Source: Streptomyces sp. Je 1-79 | GTDB lineage: Bacteria > Actinomycetota > Actinomycetes > Streptomycetales > Streptomycetaceae | DNA: 64,000 bases | NCBI RefSeq assembly: GCF_025195125.1 | Contig: NZ_JAMGSL010000005.1 | Coordinates: forward strand, 310,001 to 374,000 | Direction of reading: 5' to 3' | In this document: in pieces, positions 46,438-55,672 of the stretch | How the letters are laid out: each line of letters starts with the position of its first letter | Position numbering within the stretch: the first letter of the stretch is position 1 | Position numbers and translations under genes: made by a program | Notes under the pieces: generated by a model | Databases searched by the model: none | What the model was told of the DNA's origin: nothing | Seen by the model: the letters and a program-made list of their open reading frames with translations, nothing else

Positions 46438-47706
46438 TCACCGGTCGGGCGCCGCCTCGGGCCGGGCATAGGTACGCCCCTTCCAGGCGGCGCCCCGGCC
46501 CCGGTAGTGCTGCACCGCCGAATCCACCGTCATGAAGAGGTAGAGCAGCGCGGTGAGGGGAAGCGTGGGTGCGAGCCAGAGGGGCTGCCGGTAGTAGCGG
46601 AGCATCGGGAGGTACGTCCCCGCCATCACCGCCCACGCCAGCCCGCCCGCCCAGCCCGCGACCGTGTCGCCGCCGAGGAGCCCGGCCGCCACGGCGACCG
46701 GGGGAGCCAGATAGACCACGGCGAGCCCGGCGACCGTCCCGGCCAGCAGGAGCGGGTTGTGCCGCAGCTGCGCGTACGCGCTGCGCGAGATCATCCGCCA
46801 CAGATCGGCGAGGTGCGGGTACGGGCGGACCGAGTCCACCCGCTCGGCGAGCCCCAGCCAGATCCGTCCGCCCGACCGCCGTACCGCCCGGGCGAGCGAC
46901 ACGTCGTCGATCACGGCCTGGCGGATCGACTCCGGCACCCGCGCGCGCTCGGCCGTCTCCGTGCGCAGGAGCACACAGCCCCCGGCCGCGGCCGTCGCCC
47001 GCGGACGGGGGCGGTTGATCCAGCGAAAGGGATAGAGCTGGGCGAAGAAGTAGACGAAGGCGGGCACGACCAGCCGCTCCCAGACGCTTGCCACCCGCAG
47101 CCTGGCCATCTGGGACACCAGGTCCAGATCGTGGGCGAGCGCCGCTTCCACCAGTCGGCGCAGACTGTCCGGCTCATGGGCGATGTCCGCGTCCGTCAGA
47201 AGCAGGAACTCCGGCCCGCGGGCCGAGCTGCGCGGATCCGAGGTGCACGCGTCCGAGCCCTCCATGTCCGAGATGCGCGGATCCGAGGTGCACGCGTCCG
47301 AGCCACGCGCGCGTGCGAGGGCGATGCCGTGGCGCAGCGCCCACAGCTTGCCCGTCCAGCCCGGCTCGGGCTCGCCCGGCGAGGTGACCGTCAGCGGCAG
47401 CCCGCCGTACCGCAGGGCCAGCTCCTCGGCCAGCTTCCCGGTGCCGTCCGTACTGCCGTCGTCGACGAGCAGGATCTCCGCCTCGCCCGGATAGTCCTGG
47501 ACGAGCAGCGACGGCAGGCTCCGCGGCAGGACCTCGGCCTCGTCCCGCGCCGGTACGACGACGGCGACCCGCGGCCAGGTATCCGGCTCCACGCGCGCGT
47601 GGCCGGACGGCAGGCGCTGATCGGTACGCCAGAAGAACCCCTGACCCAGCAGCAGCCACCCCCAGGCGGCCAGCGAACCCATGGCGATCCAGGCAATGGC
47701 GCTCAT
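46438..47706 (-). CDS. hpnB: HpnB-like glycosyltransferase
   Basis: The protein has 422 residues: an N-terminal membrane helix, a GT2 catalytic domain (VVVPARDEAEVLPRSLPSLL, LLVDDGSTDGTG, LLLTDADI, and QAVIDDVSLARAVRRSGGRI) and about three C-terminal helices. The arrangement fits HpnB, named for hopanoid gene clusters, though no other hopanoid genes are here. A 45-bp duplication inserts a second GSDACTSDPR unit before the TDAD motif. CAGACT ends seven bases before the ATG, so the mRNA may be leaderless. Confidence 0.85.
   Translation of the reverse strand: MSAIAWIAMGSLAAWGWLLLGQGFFWRTDQRLPSGHARVEPDTWPRVAVVVPARDEAEVLPRSLPSLLVQDYPGEAEILLVDDGSTDGTGKLAEELALRYGGLPLTVTSPGEPEPGWTGKLWALRHGIALARARGSDACTSDPRISDMEGSDACTSDPRSSARGPEFLLLTDADIAHEPDSLRRLVEAALAHDLDLVSQMARLRVASVWERLVVPAFVYFFAQLYPFRWINRPRPRATAAAGGCVLLRTETAERARVPESIRQAVIDDVSLARAVRRSGGRIWLGLAERVDSVRPYPHLADLWRMISRSAYAQLRHNPLLLAGTVAGLAVVYLAPPVAVAAGLLGGDTVAGWAGGLAWAVMAGTYLPMLRYYRQPLWLAPTLPLTALLYLFMTVDSAVQHYRGRGAAWKGRTYARPEAAPDR
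47231..47304. repeat. 45-bp in-frame duplication in the hpnB-like gene
   Basis: The 29-base sequence beginning CGCGGATCCGAGGTGCACGC occurs at 47231 and again at 47276. It adds a second GSDACTSDPR peptide unit in the glycosyltransferase. Confidence 0.93.
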
Positions 47707-47752
47707 TCGTCGCAGTCTGCCCCAGATCGGCGGCCGCGCAAGGGTGGTCGGC

Positions 47753-47758
47753 TAGGGT
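47753..47758 (+). promoter_or_regulatory. -10 box for a leaderless racemase transcript
   Basis: TAGGGT ends six bases before the GTG at 47765. No Shine-Dalgarno site is present and the -35 is weak. Confidence 0.6.
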
Positions 47759-47764
47759 GACCGG

Positions 47765-48550
47765 GTGAAGATCGCGCTCATGGACTCCGGAATCGGCCTG
47801 CTCCCGGCAGCGGCCGCGGTTCGCCGACTGCGGCCGGACGCGGATCTGGTCCTCTCCAGCGACCCCGACGGCATGCCCTGGGGCCCGCGCACTCCCGAGG
47901 ACCTCACCGGGCGCGCCCTGGCCGTCGCCCGGGCCGCCGCGGCGCTGGAGCCCGACGCGCTGATCGTGGGCTGCAACACCGCCACCGTGCACGCCCTGCC
48001 CGCGCTGCGGGCCGCGCTGGAGCCCCGTATCCCGGTCATCGGCACCGTACCGGCGATCAAGCCCGCCGCCTCGGGCGGCGGCAAGGTCGCCATCTGGGCG
48101 ACCCCGGCCACCACCGGGAGCCCGTACCAGCGCGGGCTGATCCGCGACTTCGCCGACGGCGCCGAGGTCACCGAGGTGCCCTGCCCCGGTCTCGCCGACG
48201 CGGTGGAGCACGGGGACGCCGACGCGGTGCAGCGGGCCGTGGAGGCCGCCGCCCGGCTCACCCCGCGCGACGTCCGGGCCCTGGTCCTCGGCTGCACGCA
48301 CTACGAACTCGTCGCCGAACGGATCCGCGCGGCCGTGCAGTCGGCCGACCTGCCGCCGGTGATTCTCCACGGCTCCGCCGGGGCGGTCGCCGCACAGGCG
48401 ATGCGCCGCATCGGCGCCGAGCCCGCGCCCGCGGCGGCCCCGTCCGGCAGCCTGACCGTGATCCTCAGCGGCCGGACCGGAGAGCTGCCGGCCGCCGCTC
48501 TGAGGTACGCCGAAGGGCGGCTCCTCCGGGCAGCGGCAGCCGCACGCTGA
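47765..48550 (+). CDS. aspartate/glutamate racemase family protein
   Basis: The protein has 261 residues. It begins KIALMDSGIGLLPAA, like MurI, and has the two catalytic cysteines in VGCNTATVHA and LGCTHYELVAE. It should interconvert L- and D-glutamate or aspartate. Whether it is the main MurI is unclear, since the GNFDSG-type opening is altered to MDSGIG. GTG 47765 is the start, six bases after TAGGGT, so a leaderless mRNA is likely. Confidence 0.88.
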   Translation: MKIALMDSGIGLLPAAAAVRRLRPDADLVLSSDPDGMPWGPRTPEDLTGRALAVARAAAALEPDALIVGCNTATVHALPALRAALEPRIPVIGTVPAIKPAASGGGKVAIWATPATTGSPYQRGLIRDFADGAEVTEVPCPGLADAVEHGDADAVQRAVEAAARLTPRDVRALVLGCTHYELVAERIRAAVQSADLPPVILHGSAGAVAAQAMRRIGAEPAPAAAPSGSLTVILSGRTGELPAAALRYAEGRLLRAAAAAR

Positions 48551-48611
48551 CGGTCCCCGGGACGGCGCCGAGGAGGCGCCGCGCGAGCGGAACGTGAGTA
48601 GGCTGCAACGC

Positions 48612-49196
48612 ATGAGGGACGATTCCCGACATCCACGGCATCTCCACCAACGTCGGCCCCTGGACATGTACGCCCCGGTGCCCAAGGTGTGGATCGGCCG
48701 TGCCACCAACCGCATGCAGTGGGTCGCGGCCGTCGCCGGCGCGGCCTGCATGGCTCTCGGCATCACCATCGCGGTCGAATCGCCTTGGACCTCCGGCGTC
48801 ACCGCGCTGCTGATGGCCGTGATCGGCTGTGTGGCGGCGGGCCTGCTGGTGCTCTTCGGCACGCTCGCCTTCGTCCATGTCGAGGTGAAGGTGGACGACG
48901 AGGCCATGGAGGTCCGCTGCGGACACATCGGCGTACCGCGCCGCCGCATCCTTCTCGCCCATGTGGTCGACGCCGACTACATCCCGAGGGTCACCCCCCA
49001 CGAGTGGGGCGGCTGGGGCTACCGCTGGCGCCCCGACAAGGGCAAGGCCGTCATCGTCCGCCGGGGCGAGGCCCTCGTCCTGCGGCTGGACGACGGCCGT
49101 ACGTTCACGGTCACGGTCGACGACGCCGAGTTCGGCGTACGGGTCATCCGTGAACGCCTCCAGCCGGTGACCCCGCCCGAGCCGACGAGCGCCTGA
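48612..49196 (+). CDS. two-helix membrane protein with PH-like C-terminal domain
   Basis: The protein has 194 residues with two adjacent membrane helices (VAAVAGAACMALGITIAVE and TALLMAVIGCVAAGLLVLFG) and a C-terminal beta-rich domain (VEVKVDDEAMEVRCGHIGVP, GYRWRPDKGKAVIVRRGEAL) resembling a bacterial PH-like barrel. I do not recognise a named function. TAGGCT (48599-48604) ends seven bases before ATG 48612 and no ribosome site exists, which suggests a leaderless mRNA. A GTG at 48594 overlaps that box and is less likely. Confidence 0.82.
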   Translation: MRDDSRHPRHLHQRRPLDMYAPVPKVWIGRATNRMQWVAAVAGAACMALGITIAVESPWTSGVTALLMAVIGCVAAGLLVLFGTLAFVHVEVKVDDEAMEVRCGHIGVPRRRILLAHVVDADYIPRVTPHEWGGWGYRWRPDKGKAVIVRRGEALVLRLDDGRTFTVTVDDAEFGVRVIRERLQPVTPPEPTSA

Positions 49197-49266
49197 GCCT
49201 CATCGGATGCGCCCGCACGGTGACGGGCCGGCCCTTCGTGCCGCCGGAGCGGCGCGGGCGAGCCGT

Positions 49267-50298
49267 TCAGTCCGCCGGTGCCGGGGCGGCGCGGGCCGTC
49301 GCCAGACCCGCGAGCAGACCGGCTCCCGCCGTCACGGGTGTGAAGCTCAGCGCGTTGCCGACCGCGGCCAGGGCGGCCAGCGCCGTCAGAGTGGCCCCCA
49401 CCGTGAGGGCGACCGGCGTCGCCCGGGGCGAGGAGCCCAGACCCCACAGCAGCCAGCCGTAGGCGGCGCCCAGCAGCACGACCCCCGGCACCCCTTGCTC
49501 CGCGGCCTGCTGGAACACCGCCGAATGGGGCTTTCCGTCCGCGGAGAAGGTCTCACGGGCCGTCGGGCTCAGCGCGCCGAACCGGTCGGGACCGACCCCG
49601 AGGACGGGGTTCTCCTTCGCGAGCGCGACCGCGTCCTGCCACAACAGCACCCGGTGCCGGGTCAGCTGGCCCTCCAGCGACACGGTGAGCCCCTCGGGCA
49701 GCCGCTCCTCCGCCACCGCCCACGACGCGCCCACGGCCAGCCCCGCCGCCAGGGCGAGCCCCACGAGCCCGAGGAGCCGGCGCCGCATCCGTACGGCGGC
49801 GAGCGAACAGAGCAGCACACCCGTCGACGCCACGAAGCCGACGACCGAGCCCAGCGCCAGCGCCGCTCCCGCCACCGCCAGGGCGAGTGCCCGCAGAGCC
49901 AGCCGGCCGGAGCTCGTACCCGCGGCGGACGCGGCGCAGCAGGCCGCGCCGGCGGCGAGGACGAGCAGCGCGACGGCCGCTCCCGTATGGCCGGTCGGTA
50001 CGGCGCCGGCATGCGTGGCGCCCGGGACCCCTGGCGCGGAGGCCAGCGCGAGGCCGAGCGCGGCGAGGGAGGCCACGGCCGCGGCGGACACCGGGAGCAG
50101 CGTGCCGGAGATCCGGCCGCAGGCGTAGCCGGCGGTGAGTGCGAGGACGGCGAGGATCACCCCCTCGGGGCGCCCGTCCCGCCCGGTGGCGCTGACGAGC
50201 GACCAGACCACACAGGCGCCGAGGATCAGTACCCCGGCCACGTCCGCCGCCCGGCCGCGCTCGCGCACGACGGCCCCCTGAGCCGCAGATGCAGCCAT
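49267..50298 (-). CDS. O-antigen ligase/polymerase-like membrane protein
   Basis: The protein has 343 residues with about ten membrane helices. The Wzy_C-type loop is recognisable: RHRVLLWQDAVALAKENPVL, then GVGPDRFG and the PHSAVFQQAAEQGVPG segment with its conserved His. Such proteins polymerise or ligate lipid-linked glycans. It is shorter than typical O-antigen ligases. It is divergent from lnt and has no obvious glycan genes nearby other than hpnB. Confidence 0.82.
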   Translation of the reverse strand: MAASAAQGAVVRERGRAADVAGVLILGACVVWSLVSATGRDGRPEGVILAVLALTAGYACGRISGTLLPVSAAAVASLAALGLALASAPGVPGATHAGAVPTGHTGAAVALLVLAAGAACCAASAAGTSSGRLALRALALAVAGAALALGSVVGFVASTGVLLCSLAAVRMRRRLLGLVGLALAAGLAVGASWAVAEERLPEGLTVSLEGQLTRHRVLLWQDAVALAKENPVLGVGPDRFGALSPTARETFSADGKPHSAVFQQAAEQGVPGVVLLGAAYGWLLWGLGSSPRATPVALTVGATLTALAALAAVGNALSFTPVTAGAGLLAGLATARAAPAPAD

Positions 50299-50479
50299 TC
50301 CCGTCGACCCCCGCTCTTTCTGGCCGACACCGTAACGGCGCGGCCGGGATTTGGGGAGCGTATGCGCAGAAACGTTGCGGCAGAAGTGAAGGAAGGGTGA
50401 GGAGAGCCGGGCTCCGGCGTGCGGGGGAGCCCGGTCGGCGTGCCCGGGGCCGGGCTGCTCGGGCCCCGGTGGGGCGCCG

Positions 50480-50485
50480 TAGACT
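50480..50485 (+). promoter_or_regulatory. -10 box for a leaderless lnt transcript
   Basis: TAGACT ends seven bases before the GTG at 50493. No Shine-Dalgarno site and no good -35 are visible. Confidence 0.55.
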
Positions 50486-50492
50486 CCGCAAG

Positions 50493-52094
50493 GTGAGCAC
50501 CACCATCACCCCCGTCGACGCCTCCGGCCCCGCCGCGACCCCCGAGCCCGGCCGAGCAGGCCTGCGACGCCTGGTGCGGCCCGGCGCGGCCGTGCTGTCC
50601 GGGGTCCTGCTCTTCCTGAGCTTCCCGCCCCGCCCGCTGTGGTGGCTCGCGCTGCCCGGCTTCGCCCTGCTCGGCTGGACCCTGCGCGGCCGCCGTCCGC
50701 GCGCGGGGTTCGGCCTCGGCTACCTCACGGGGCTCGGCTTCCTGCTGCCGCTGCTGATCTGGACCGGGGCCGAGGTCGGCAGGTTCCCGTGGATCGCGCT
50801 GTCGGCCGTCGAGGCGCTCTTCGTCGCCGCCGCCGGACTCGGCATCGCCGCCGTCTCCCGGCTCCCCGGCTGGCCGGTCTTCGCCGCCGCGGTGTGGATC
50901 CTCGCCGAGGCGGCACGCGCGCGTGTCCCGTTCGGAGGCTTCCCCTGGGGCAAGATCGCCTTCGGACAGGCCGACGGTGTCTTCCTCTCCCTGGCCGCCG
51001 TCGGCGGCACCCCGGTGCTCGGCTTCGCCGTCGCCCTCTGCGGCTTCGGACTGTACGAGGTGATCCGCCAGGTCCGCGCCTACCGCGCGACCGGCACCCT
51101 GCCCCGCGGCCCGCTCGCCGCGGCCGCCCTCACCGTCCTCGTCCCGGTCACCGGCGCCCTCGCCGCCCTGCCGCTCGTCGACGACGCCGCCGAGGACGGT
51201 ATGGCCACCGTCGCCGCCGTCCAGGGAAACGTTCCGCGGCTCGGGCTCGACTTCAACGCGCAGCGGCGGGCGGTCCTCGACAACCACGTCGCCCGCACCG
51301 AGGAGCTGGCGGAGGCCGTCAAGGCGAAGAAGGAGCCGCAGCCCGACTTCGTCCTCTGGCCGGAGAACTCCTCCGACATCGACCCGTACGCCAACGCCGA
51401 CGCCGCGGAGGCCATCGACCGGGCCGTGCGGAAGATCGGCGTACCGACCGTGATCGGCGCCGTCGTCGCTCCCGAGACGGGCAAGCTGCGCAACACCCTC
51501 ATCAAGTGGGACCCGGCCAAGGGCCCGGTCGCCACCTACGACAAGCGGCACGTCCAGCCCTTCGGCGAGTACATCCCGATGCGGTCCTTCGTGCGGATCT
51601 TCAACAGCAACGTGGACCGCGTCAGCCGCGACTTCGGCCCCGGGAACGAGGTCGGCGTGTTCGACCTCGCCGGCACCAAGGTCGGCCTCGCCACCTGCTA
51701 CGAGGCGGCCTTCGACTGGGCCGTGCGCGACACCGTCACCCATGGCGCCCAGCTGATCTCCGTACCGAGCAACAACGCCACCTTCGGCCACAGCGAGATG
51801 ACCTACCAGCAGCTCGCGATGTCCCGGGTCCGGGCGGTCGAGCACAGTCGTGCCGTCGTCGTGCCGGTCACCAGCGGGGTCAGCGCGATCATCGCGCCGG
51901 ACGGCCGGATCGTGGAGCAGTCGCGGATGTTCACCCCGGACGTCCTGGTCGAGAAGGTGCCGCTGCGTTCCTCGCTGACCCCCGCGACGCGTATGGGCAC
52001 GCTGCCGGAGGCGCTCCTGGTGGCCGTGGCGGCGGCCGGTCTCGGCTGGTCGCTGCTGCGTTCGGTCCGCGCCCGCCGCGGCCGCGACGCCTGA
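50493..52094 (+). CDS. lnt: apolipoprotein N-acyltransferase
   Basis: The protein has 533 residues, about six membrane helices followed by a nitrilase-like domain. The catalytic triad is visible: Glu in FVLWPENSSDIDPY, Lys in TYDKRHVQPFGEYIP, and Cys in GLATCYEAAFDW. Lnt adds the third acyl chain to lipoproteins on the outer face of the membrane. The start is GTG 50493, seven bases after TAGACT, so a leaderless mRNA is predicted. A longer upstream frame is Arg-rich and unrelated. Confidence 0.93.
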   Translation: MSTTITPVDASGPAATPEPGRAGLRRLVRPGAAVLSGVLLFLSFPPRPLWWLALPGFALLGWTLRGRRPRAGFGLGYLTGLGFLLPLLIWTGAEVGRFPWIALSAVEALFVAAAGLGIAAVSRLPGWPVFAAAVWILAEAARARVPFGGFPWGKIAFGQADGVFLSLAAVGGTPVLGFAVALCGFGLYEVIRQVRAYRATGTLPRGPLAAAALTVLVPVTGALAALPLVDDAAEDGMATVAAVQGNVPRLGLDFNAQRRAVLDNHVARTEELAEAVKAKKEPQPDFVLWPENSSDIDPYANADAAEAIDRAVRKIGVPTVIGAVVAPETGKLRNTLIKWDPAKGPVATYDKRHVQPFGEYIPMRSFVRIFNSNVDRVSRDFGPGNEVGVFDLAGTKVGLATCYEAAFDWAVRDTVTHGAQLISVPSNNATFGHSEMTYQQLAMSRVRAVEHSRAVVVPVTSGVSAIIAPDGRIVEQSRMFTPDVLVEKVPLRSSLTPATRMGTLPEALLVAVAAAGLGWSLLRSVRARRGRDA

Positions 52095-52096
52095 AG

Positions 52097-52231
52097 GCGC
52101 GGGGCGGCAGGCCGCGCGGGGTGGCAGGCCGCGCGGGGCGGGTCGCCGCCCGGCGCTCGATCCACGGGCGCTCGATCCACGGGCGCTGGATCCACGGGTA
52201 CTCGATCCACGGGGCGCTTGATCCACCGGGG
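52097..52231. repeat. two tandem arrays between lnt and the Nudix gene
   Basis: Three 17-base units like GCGCGGGGCGGCAGGCC fill 52097-52147. Then CTCGATCCACGGGCG-type 15/16-base units run at 52156, 52171, 52186, 52201 and 52217. The second array ends just before the Nudix promoter. No gene is visible in this gap. Confidence 0.9.
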
Positions 52232-52233
52232 CT

Positions 52234-52239
52234 TAGGGT
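52234..52239 (+). promoter_or_regulatory. -10 box for a leaderless Nudix transcript
   Basis: TAGGGT ends six bases before the ATG at 52246. No Shine-Dalgarno site is present. Confidence 0.6.
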
Positions 52240-52245
52240 CGGGAC

Positions 52246-52728
52246 ATGGGTACTCCTGACTTCATCCGCGAGATCCGGGTCAGCGCCGGCCATCAGCTGC
52301 TCTTCCTGCCGGGCGTGAGCGCGGTCGTCTTCGACGACCGCGGCAGGGTGCTGCTCGGCAGGCGTACCGACAACGGCCTCTGGGCCGTCATCGGCGGCAT
52401 CGTCGAACCCGGGGAGCAGCCGGCCGCCTGCGCCGTCCGCGAGGTGTACGAGGAGACCGCCGTGCGCTGCGAGGTCGAGCGCGTCGTGCTCGTCCAGACC
52501 CTGCGCAAACCCGTCGTCTACCCCAACGGCGACCAGTGCCAGTTCATGGACGTCTCCTTCCGCTGCCGCGCGGTCGGCGGCGAGGCCCGGGTCAACGACG
52601 AGGAGTCGACGGAGGTCGGCTGGTTCGACGTGGACGCCCTGCCGGAGATGAAGCGGTTCTCGCACTTCCGGATCGAACAGGCGCTCGCCGACGAACCCAC
52701 ATGGTTCGACCCCATGCCCACCAGCTGA
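52246..52728 (+). CDS. Nudix hydrolase
   Basis: The protein has 160 residues. The Nudix box is complete: GGIVEPGEQPAACAVREVYE followed by ETAV. The context GRRTDNGLWAVI and YPNGDQCQFMDVSFRCRA fits pyrophosphohydrolases acting on nucleotide derivatives. It is not fused to another domain. ATG 52246 is preceded by TAGGGT six bases upstream, so a leaderless mRNA is likely. Confidence 0.94.
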   Translation: MGTPDFIREIRVSAGHQLLFLPGVSAVVFDDRGRVLLGRRTDNGLWAVIGGIVEPGEQPAACAVREVYEETAVRCEVERVVLVQTLRKPVVYPNGDQCQFMDVSFRCRAVGGEARVNDEESTEVGWFDVDALPEMKRFSHFRIEQALADEPTWFDPMPTS

Positions 52729-52783
52729 AGTATGGGTTGAGCACACATCGGTTGAGGGTGGGGTGCTTCATAGGGTGCGGAGC

Positions 52784-53650
52784 ATGAGCGCCCCCACCAC
52801 ATCAGGGCCCGTACCGGCGCAGGTACCGGCACCACCCGTCCAGGCTCCCGCCGAGGGCCCCTCCGCGGTTCCCGCTCCCGGCTCCGTCCTGCTCGACCTC
52901 GCCGGTCGCACCGCGCTCGTCACCGGTGCGGCCGGAGGCATCGGCCGCGCCTGTGCGCTCCGGCTCGCGGCGGCGGGCGCCCGCGTCAGAGCCGTCGACC
53001 GGGCCGCCGAAGGGCTGGAGGCGCTCGCCGAAGCGGCGGACGGACTGCCGGGCGCGGTCGAGCCGCAGACCCTGGACCTCACCGACCTCGACGCCGCCGA
53101 GCGGGCGGCCGCCGGCGCCGACATCCTCGTCAACAACGCCGGGATCCAGCTCGTCCGCCCCATCGAGGAGTTCCCGCCGGACGTCTTCCACACGGTTCTC
53201 ACCGTGATGCTGGAGGCGCCGTTCCGGCTGATCAGGGGCGCCCTGCCACACATGTACGCCCAGGGCTGGGGCAGGATCGTCAACCTCTCCTCCGTCCACG
53301 GACTGCGGGCCTCGGCGTTCAAGTCCGCCTACGTGGCCGCCAAGCACGGTCTCGAAGGCCTCTCCAAGACCGCGGCGCTCGAAGGCGCCCCGCACGGCGT
53401 CACGTCAAACTGCGTCAACCCCGGCTATGTGCGGACGCCTCTCGTCGAGCGGCAGATCGCCGACCAGGCCGCCGCCCACGGCATCCCGCCGGAGCGGGTC
53501 CTGACCGACGTCCTGCTCAAGGACTCGGCGCTCAAGCGGCTCATCGAGCCGGCGGAGGTCGCGGAGGCCGTCCTCTACCTCTGCACCCCCCAGGCCTCCT
53601 TCATCACCGGCACCTCCCTGACCCTCGACGGCGGCTGGACCGCGCACTGA
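52784..53650 (+). CDS. bdhA: 3-hydroxybutyrate dehydrogenase-like SDR
   Basis: The protein has 288 residues. The Rossmann motif is ALVTGAAGGIGRACAL, NNAGIQLVRPIEEF supplies NNAG, and SAYVAAKHGLEGLSKTAALE holds the catalytic Tyr and Lys. The substrate-loop segment NCVNPGYVRTPLVERQI and the end FITGTSLTLDGGWTAH match 3-hydroxybutyrate dehydrogenases, which make acetoacetate with NAD+. About 30 extra Pro/Ala-rich residues precede the domain. TAGGGT (52771-52776) ends seven bases before the ATG. A PucR-type regulator follows directly. Confidence 0.9.
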   Translation: MSAPTTSGPVPAQVPAPPVQAPAEGPSAVPAPGSVLLDLAGRTALVTGAAGGIGRACALRLAAAGARVRAVDRAAEGLEALAEAADGLPGAVEPQTLDLTDLDAAERAAAGADILVNNAGIQLVRPIEEFPPDVFHTVLTVMLEAPFRLIRGALPHMYAQGWGRIVNLSSVHGLRASAFKSAYVAAKHGLEGLSKTAALEGAPHGVTSNCVNPGYVRTPLVERQIADQAAAHGIPPERVLTDVLLKDSALKRLIEPAEVAEAVLYLCTPQASFITGTSLTLDGGWTAH

Positions 53651-53703
53651 CGGTTGTCCACAGGGGTGGTGCTCCCACCCGTACGGCAGGTATCCCTGTG
53701 TCC

Positions 53704-55602
53704 ATGTCCCAAGAACAGGTCTCCTACCTGGAGCTCCTCACCCGAGGCGCCGCGACGGAGGCGTACGACCGGCCCGTGCTGCTCGCCCGTGCGAGCGGCG
53801 CGGGCCCGGAGGCGTTGGCCGAAATCGAGCGGGCCAAGCAGCTCGCCCTGCGCGTCCGCGCCGAGCTGGAGGGCAGGCGGCGCCGCGAGGCGGAGCTCTC
53901 CGCGCTCTTCGAGACCGCCCACGACCTCGCGGGACTGCGCGACCTCGACGCGGTGCTCCGCGCGATCGTCCAGCGCGCCCGCTCCCTGCTCGGCACCGAG
54001 GTCGCCTATCTCAGCCTCAACGACCCGGCCGCCGGGGACACGTACATGCGGGTCACCGAGGGCTCGGTCTCCGCACGCTTCCAGCAGGTCCGGCTCGGCA
54101 TGGGCGAGGGCCTCGGCGGCCTCGTCGCCCAGACCGCCCGGCCGTACGTCACCGAGAACTACTTCGACGACCCCCGCTTCCAGCACACCGCCACGATCGA
54201 CTCCGCCGTGGGCGACGAGGGACTCGTCGCCATCCTCGGTGTGCCGCTGACCCTGGGGAGCCAGGTCATCGGCGTGCTCTACGCGGCCGACCGGCGCGCC
54301 CGGGTCTTCGAACGGGAACAGGTCGCGCTGCTCGGGTCCCTCGCCGCCCACGCCGCCGTCGCCATCGACACCGCCAACCTGCTCGCCGAGACCCGCTCGG
54401 CGCTGGCCGAGCTGGAGCGCGCCAACGACATCATCCGCGAGCACAGCGGAGTCATCGAGCGGGCCTCCGAGGTCCACGACCGGCTCACCGAACTGGTGCT
54501 CCACGGCGGCGGCGTGCACGACGTGGCCGAGGCCGTCTCCGAAGTCCTCGGCGGAAGAGTCGAGTTCATCGAGGGGTTCGGAGACGGATTCACCGCCGAC
54601 GCCCTCGCCGACGGGCACGCACTGCGCGAGGGCGACCGGTGGGTGGCCGCCGTCTCGGCCGGCGGAGAGTCCTTCGGCGCGCTCGCCCTGCACGACCAGC
54701 CCGACCTCGACCCCGTCGATCAGCGCACCCTGGAGCGCGCCGCCCTGGTGACCTCCCTCCTGCTGCTCGCCCGGCGCTCGGCCGGAGAGGCCGAGCAGCG
54801 GGTACGGGGCGAACTGCTCGACGACCTCCTCGACGCGCCCGACCGAGACCGCCGCCTGCTGCGCGAGCGCGCCGCCCGGCTCCGTACCGACGTCGACGCG
54901 CCCCACGTCGTGCTCGCCGCACGGATCGACCGCGCCGGGGCCGGGGGAGAGGCCGACACCGGCGGCCGGGAGAGCGCCGACCGGCAGCGCCTCTGGTCGG
55001 CGGCCTCCCATCTGGCCGCCACCCGGCGGGGCCTGGCCTCCGCGCGCGACGGAGGGACGGTGCTGCTGCTCCCGCTCGGCCCCGGCGAGAGCGCCGCGGA
55101 GCTGGCCCGGCAGACCGCCAAGCACCTCGGCGGCGCCCTGCGCGAAGCAGTCACGGTGGGGGCCTCCGCTCCCCTCGCCTCCCCCCTCGCCCGGCCCGGA
55201 CAGGTCGCCGTCGCGTACGACGAGGCACGCCGCTGCCTGGACGCCCTGGGCCTGCTGCACCGCTCGGGCGAGGGCGCCGCGGCCGAGGACCTGGGCTTCC
55301 TCGGGCTGCTGCTCGCCGACACCCGGGACATCGAGGGCTTCGTCGACCGCACCATTGGTCAGGTCGTCGCGTACGACCGGCGTCGCGGCACGGACCTGGT
55401 GCGCACGATGGGCGCGTACTTCGCGAGCGGGATGAGCCCGGCGCGCACCAAGGACGACCTCCATGTCCATGTGAACACCGTGGCGCAGCGGATCGAGCGC
55501 ATCGGCCGCCTCCTCGGCCCCGACTGGCAGTCCCCGTCCCGTGCCCTGGAGATCCAGCTGGCCCTGCGGCTGCACGCCATGTCGGCGGCGGTCGCCCGCT
55601 AG
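53704..55602 (+). CDS. PucR/CdaR-type regulator with GAF domain
   Basis: The protein has 632 residues. Residues 70-240 form a GAF domain ([40 protein letters not shown]), followed by a coiled linker and a middle GGDEF-like/CdaR region. The C-terminal PucR helix-turn-helix reads [16 protein letters not shown], then [16 protein letters not shown]. It probably senses a small metabolite and controls the flanking 3-hydroxybutyrate dehydrogenase and MHS transporter genes. ATG 53704 and GTG 53698 are both possible starts. It ends at a strong bidirectional terminator. Confidence 0.88.
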   Translation: MSQEQVSYLELLTRGAATEAYDRPVLLARASGAGPEALAEIERAKQLALRVRAELEGRRRREAELSALFETAHDLAGLRDLDAVLRAIVQRARSLLGTEVAYLSLNDPAAGDTYMRVTEGSVSARFQQVRLGMGEGLGGLVAQTARPYVTENYFDDPRFQHTATIDSAVGDEGLVAILGVPLTLGSQVIGVLYAADRRARVFEREQVALLGSLAAHAAVAIDTANLLAETRSALAELERANDIIREHSGVIERASEVHDRLTELVLHGGGVHDVAEAVSEVLGGRVEFIEGFGDGFTADALADGHALREGDRWVAAVSAGGESFGALALHDQPDLDPVDQRTLERAALVTSLLLLARRSAGEAEQRVRGELLDDLLDAPDRDRRLLRERAARLRTDVDAPHVVLAARIDRAGAGGEADTGGRESADRQRLWSAASHLAATRRGLASARDGGTVLLLPLGPGESAAELARQTAKHLGGALREAVTVGASAPLASPLARPGQVAVAYDEARRCLDALGLLHRSGEGAAAEDLGFLGLLLADTRDIEGFVDRTIGQVVAYDRRRGTDLVRTMGAYFASGMSPARTKDDLHVHVNTVAQRIERIGRLLGPDWQSPSRALEIQLALRLHAMSAAVAR

Positions 55603-55616
55603 TCCCTGTCGTCGAA

Positions 55617-55662
55617 CACGCCGAAGGCGCCGGTCCCGAAAGGGACCGGCGCCTTCGGCGTG
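55617..55662. terminator. 21-bp bidirectional terminator hairpin
   Basis: Two 21-base arms, 55617-55637 (beginning CACGCCGAAGG) and 55642-55662, pair perfectly around a GAAA tetraloop. It sits between the convergent PucR and MHS transporter genes and is the strongest terminator in the window. Confidence 0.95.
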
Positions 55663-55672
55663 CGGGCAGGGA

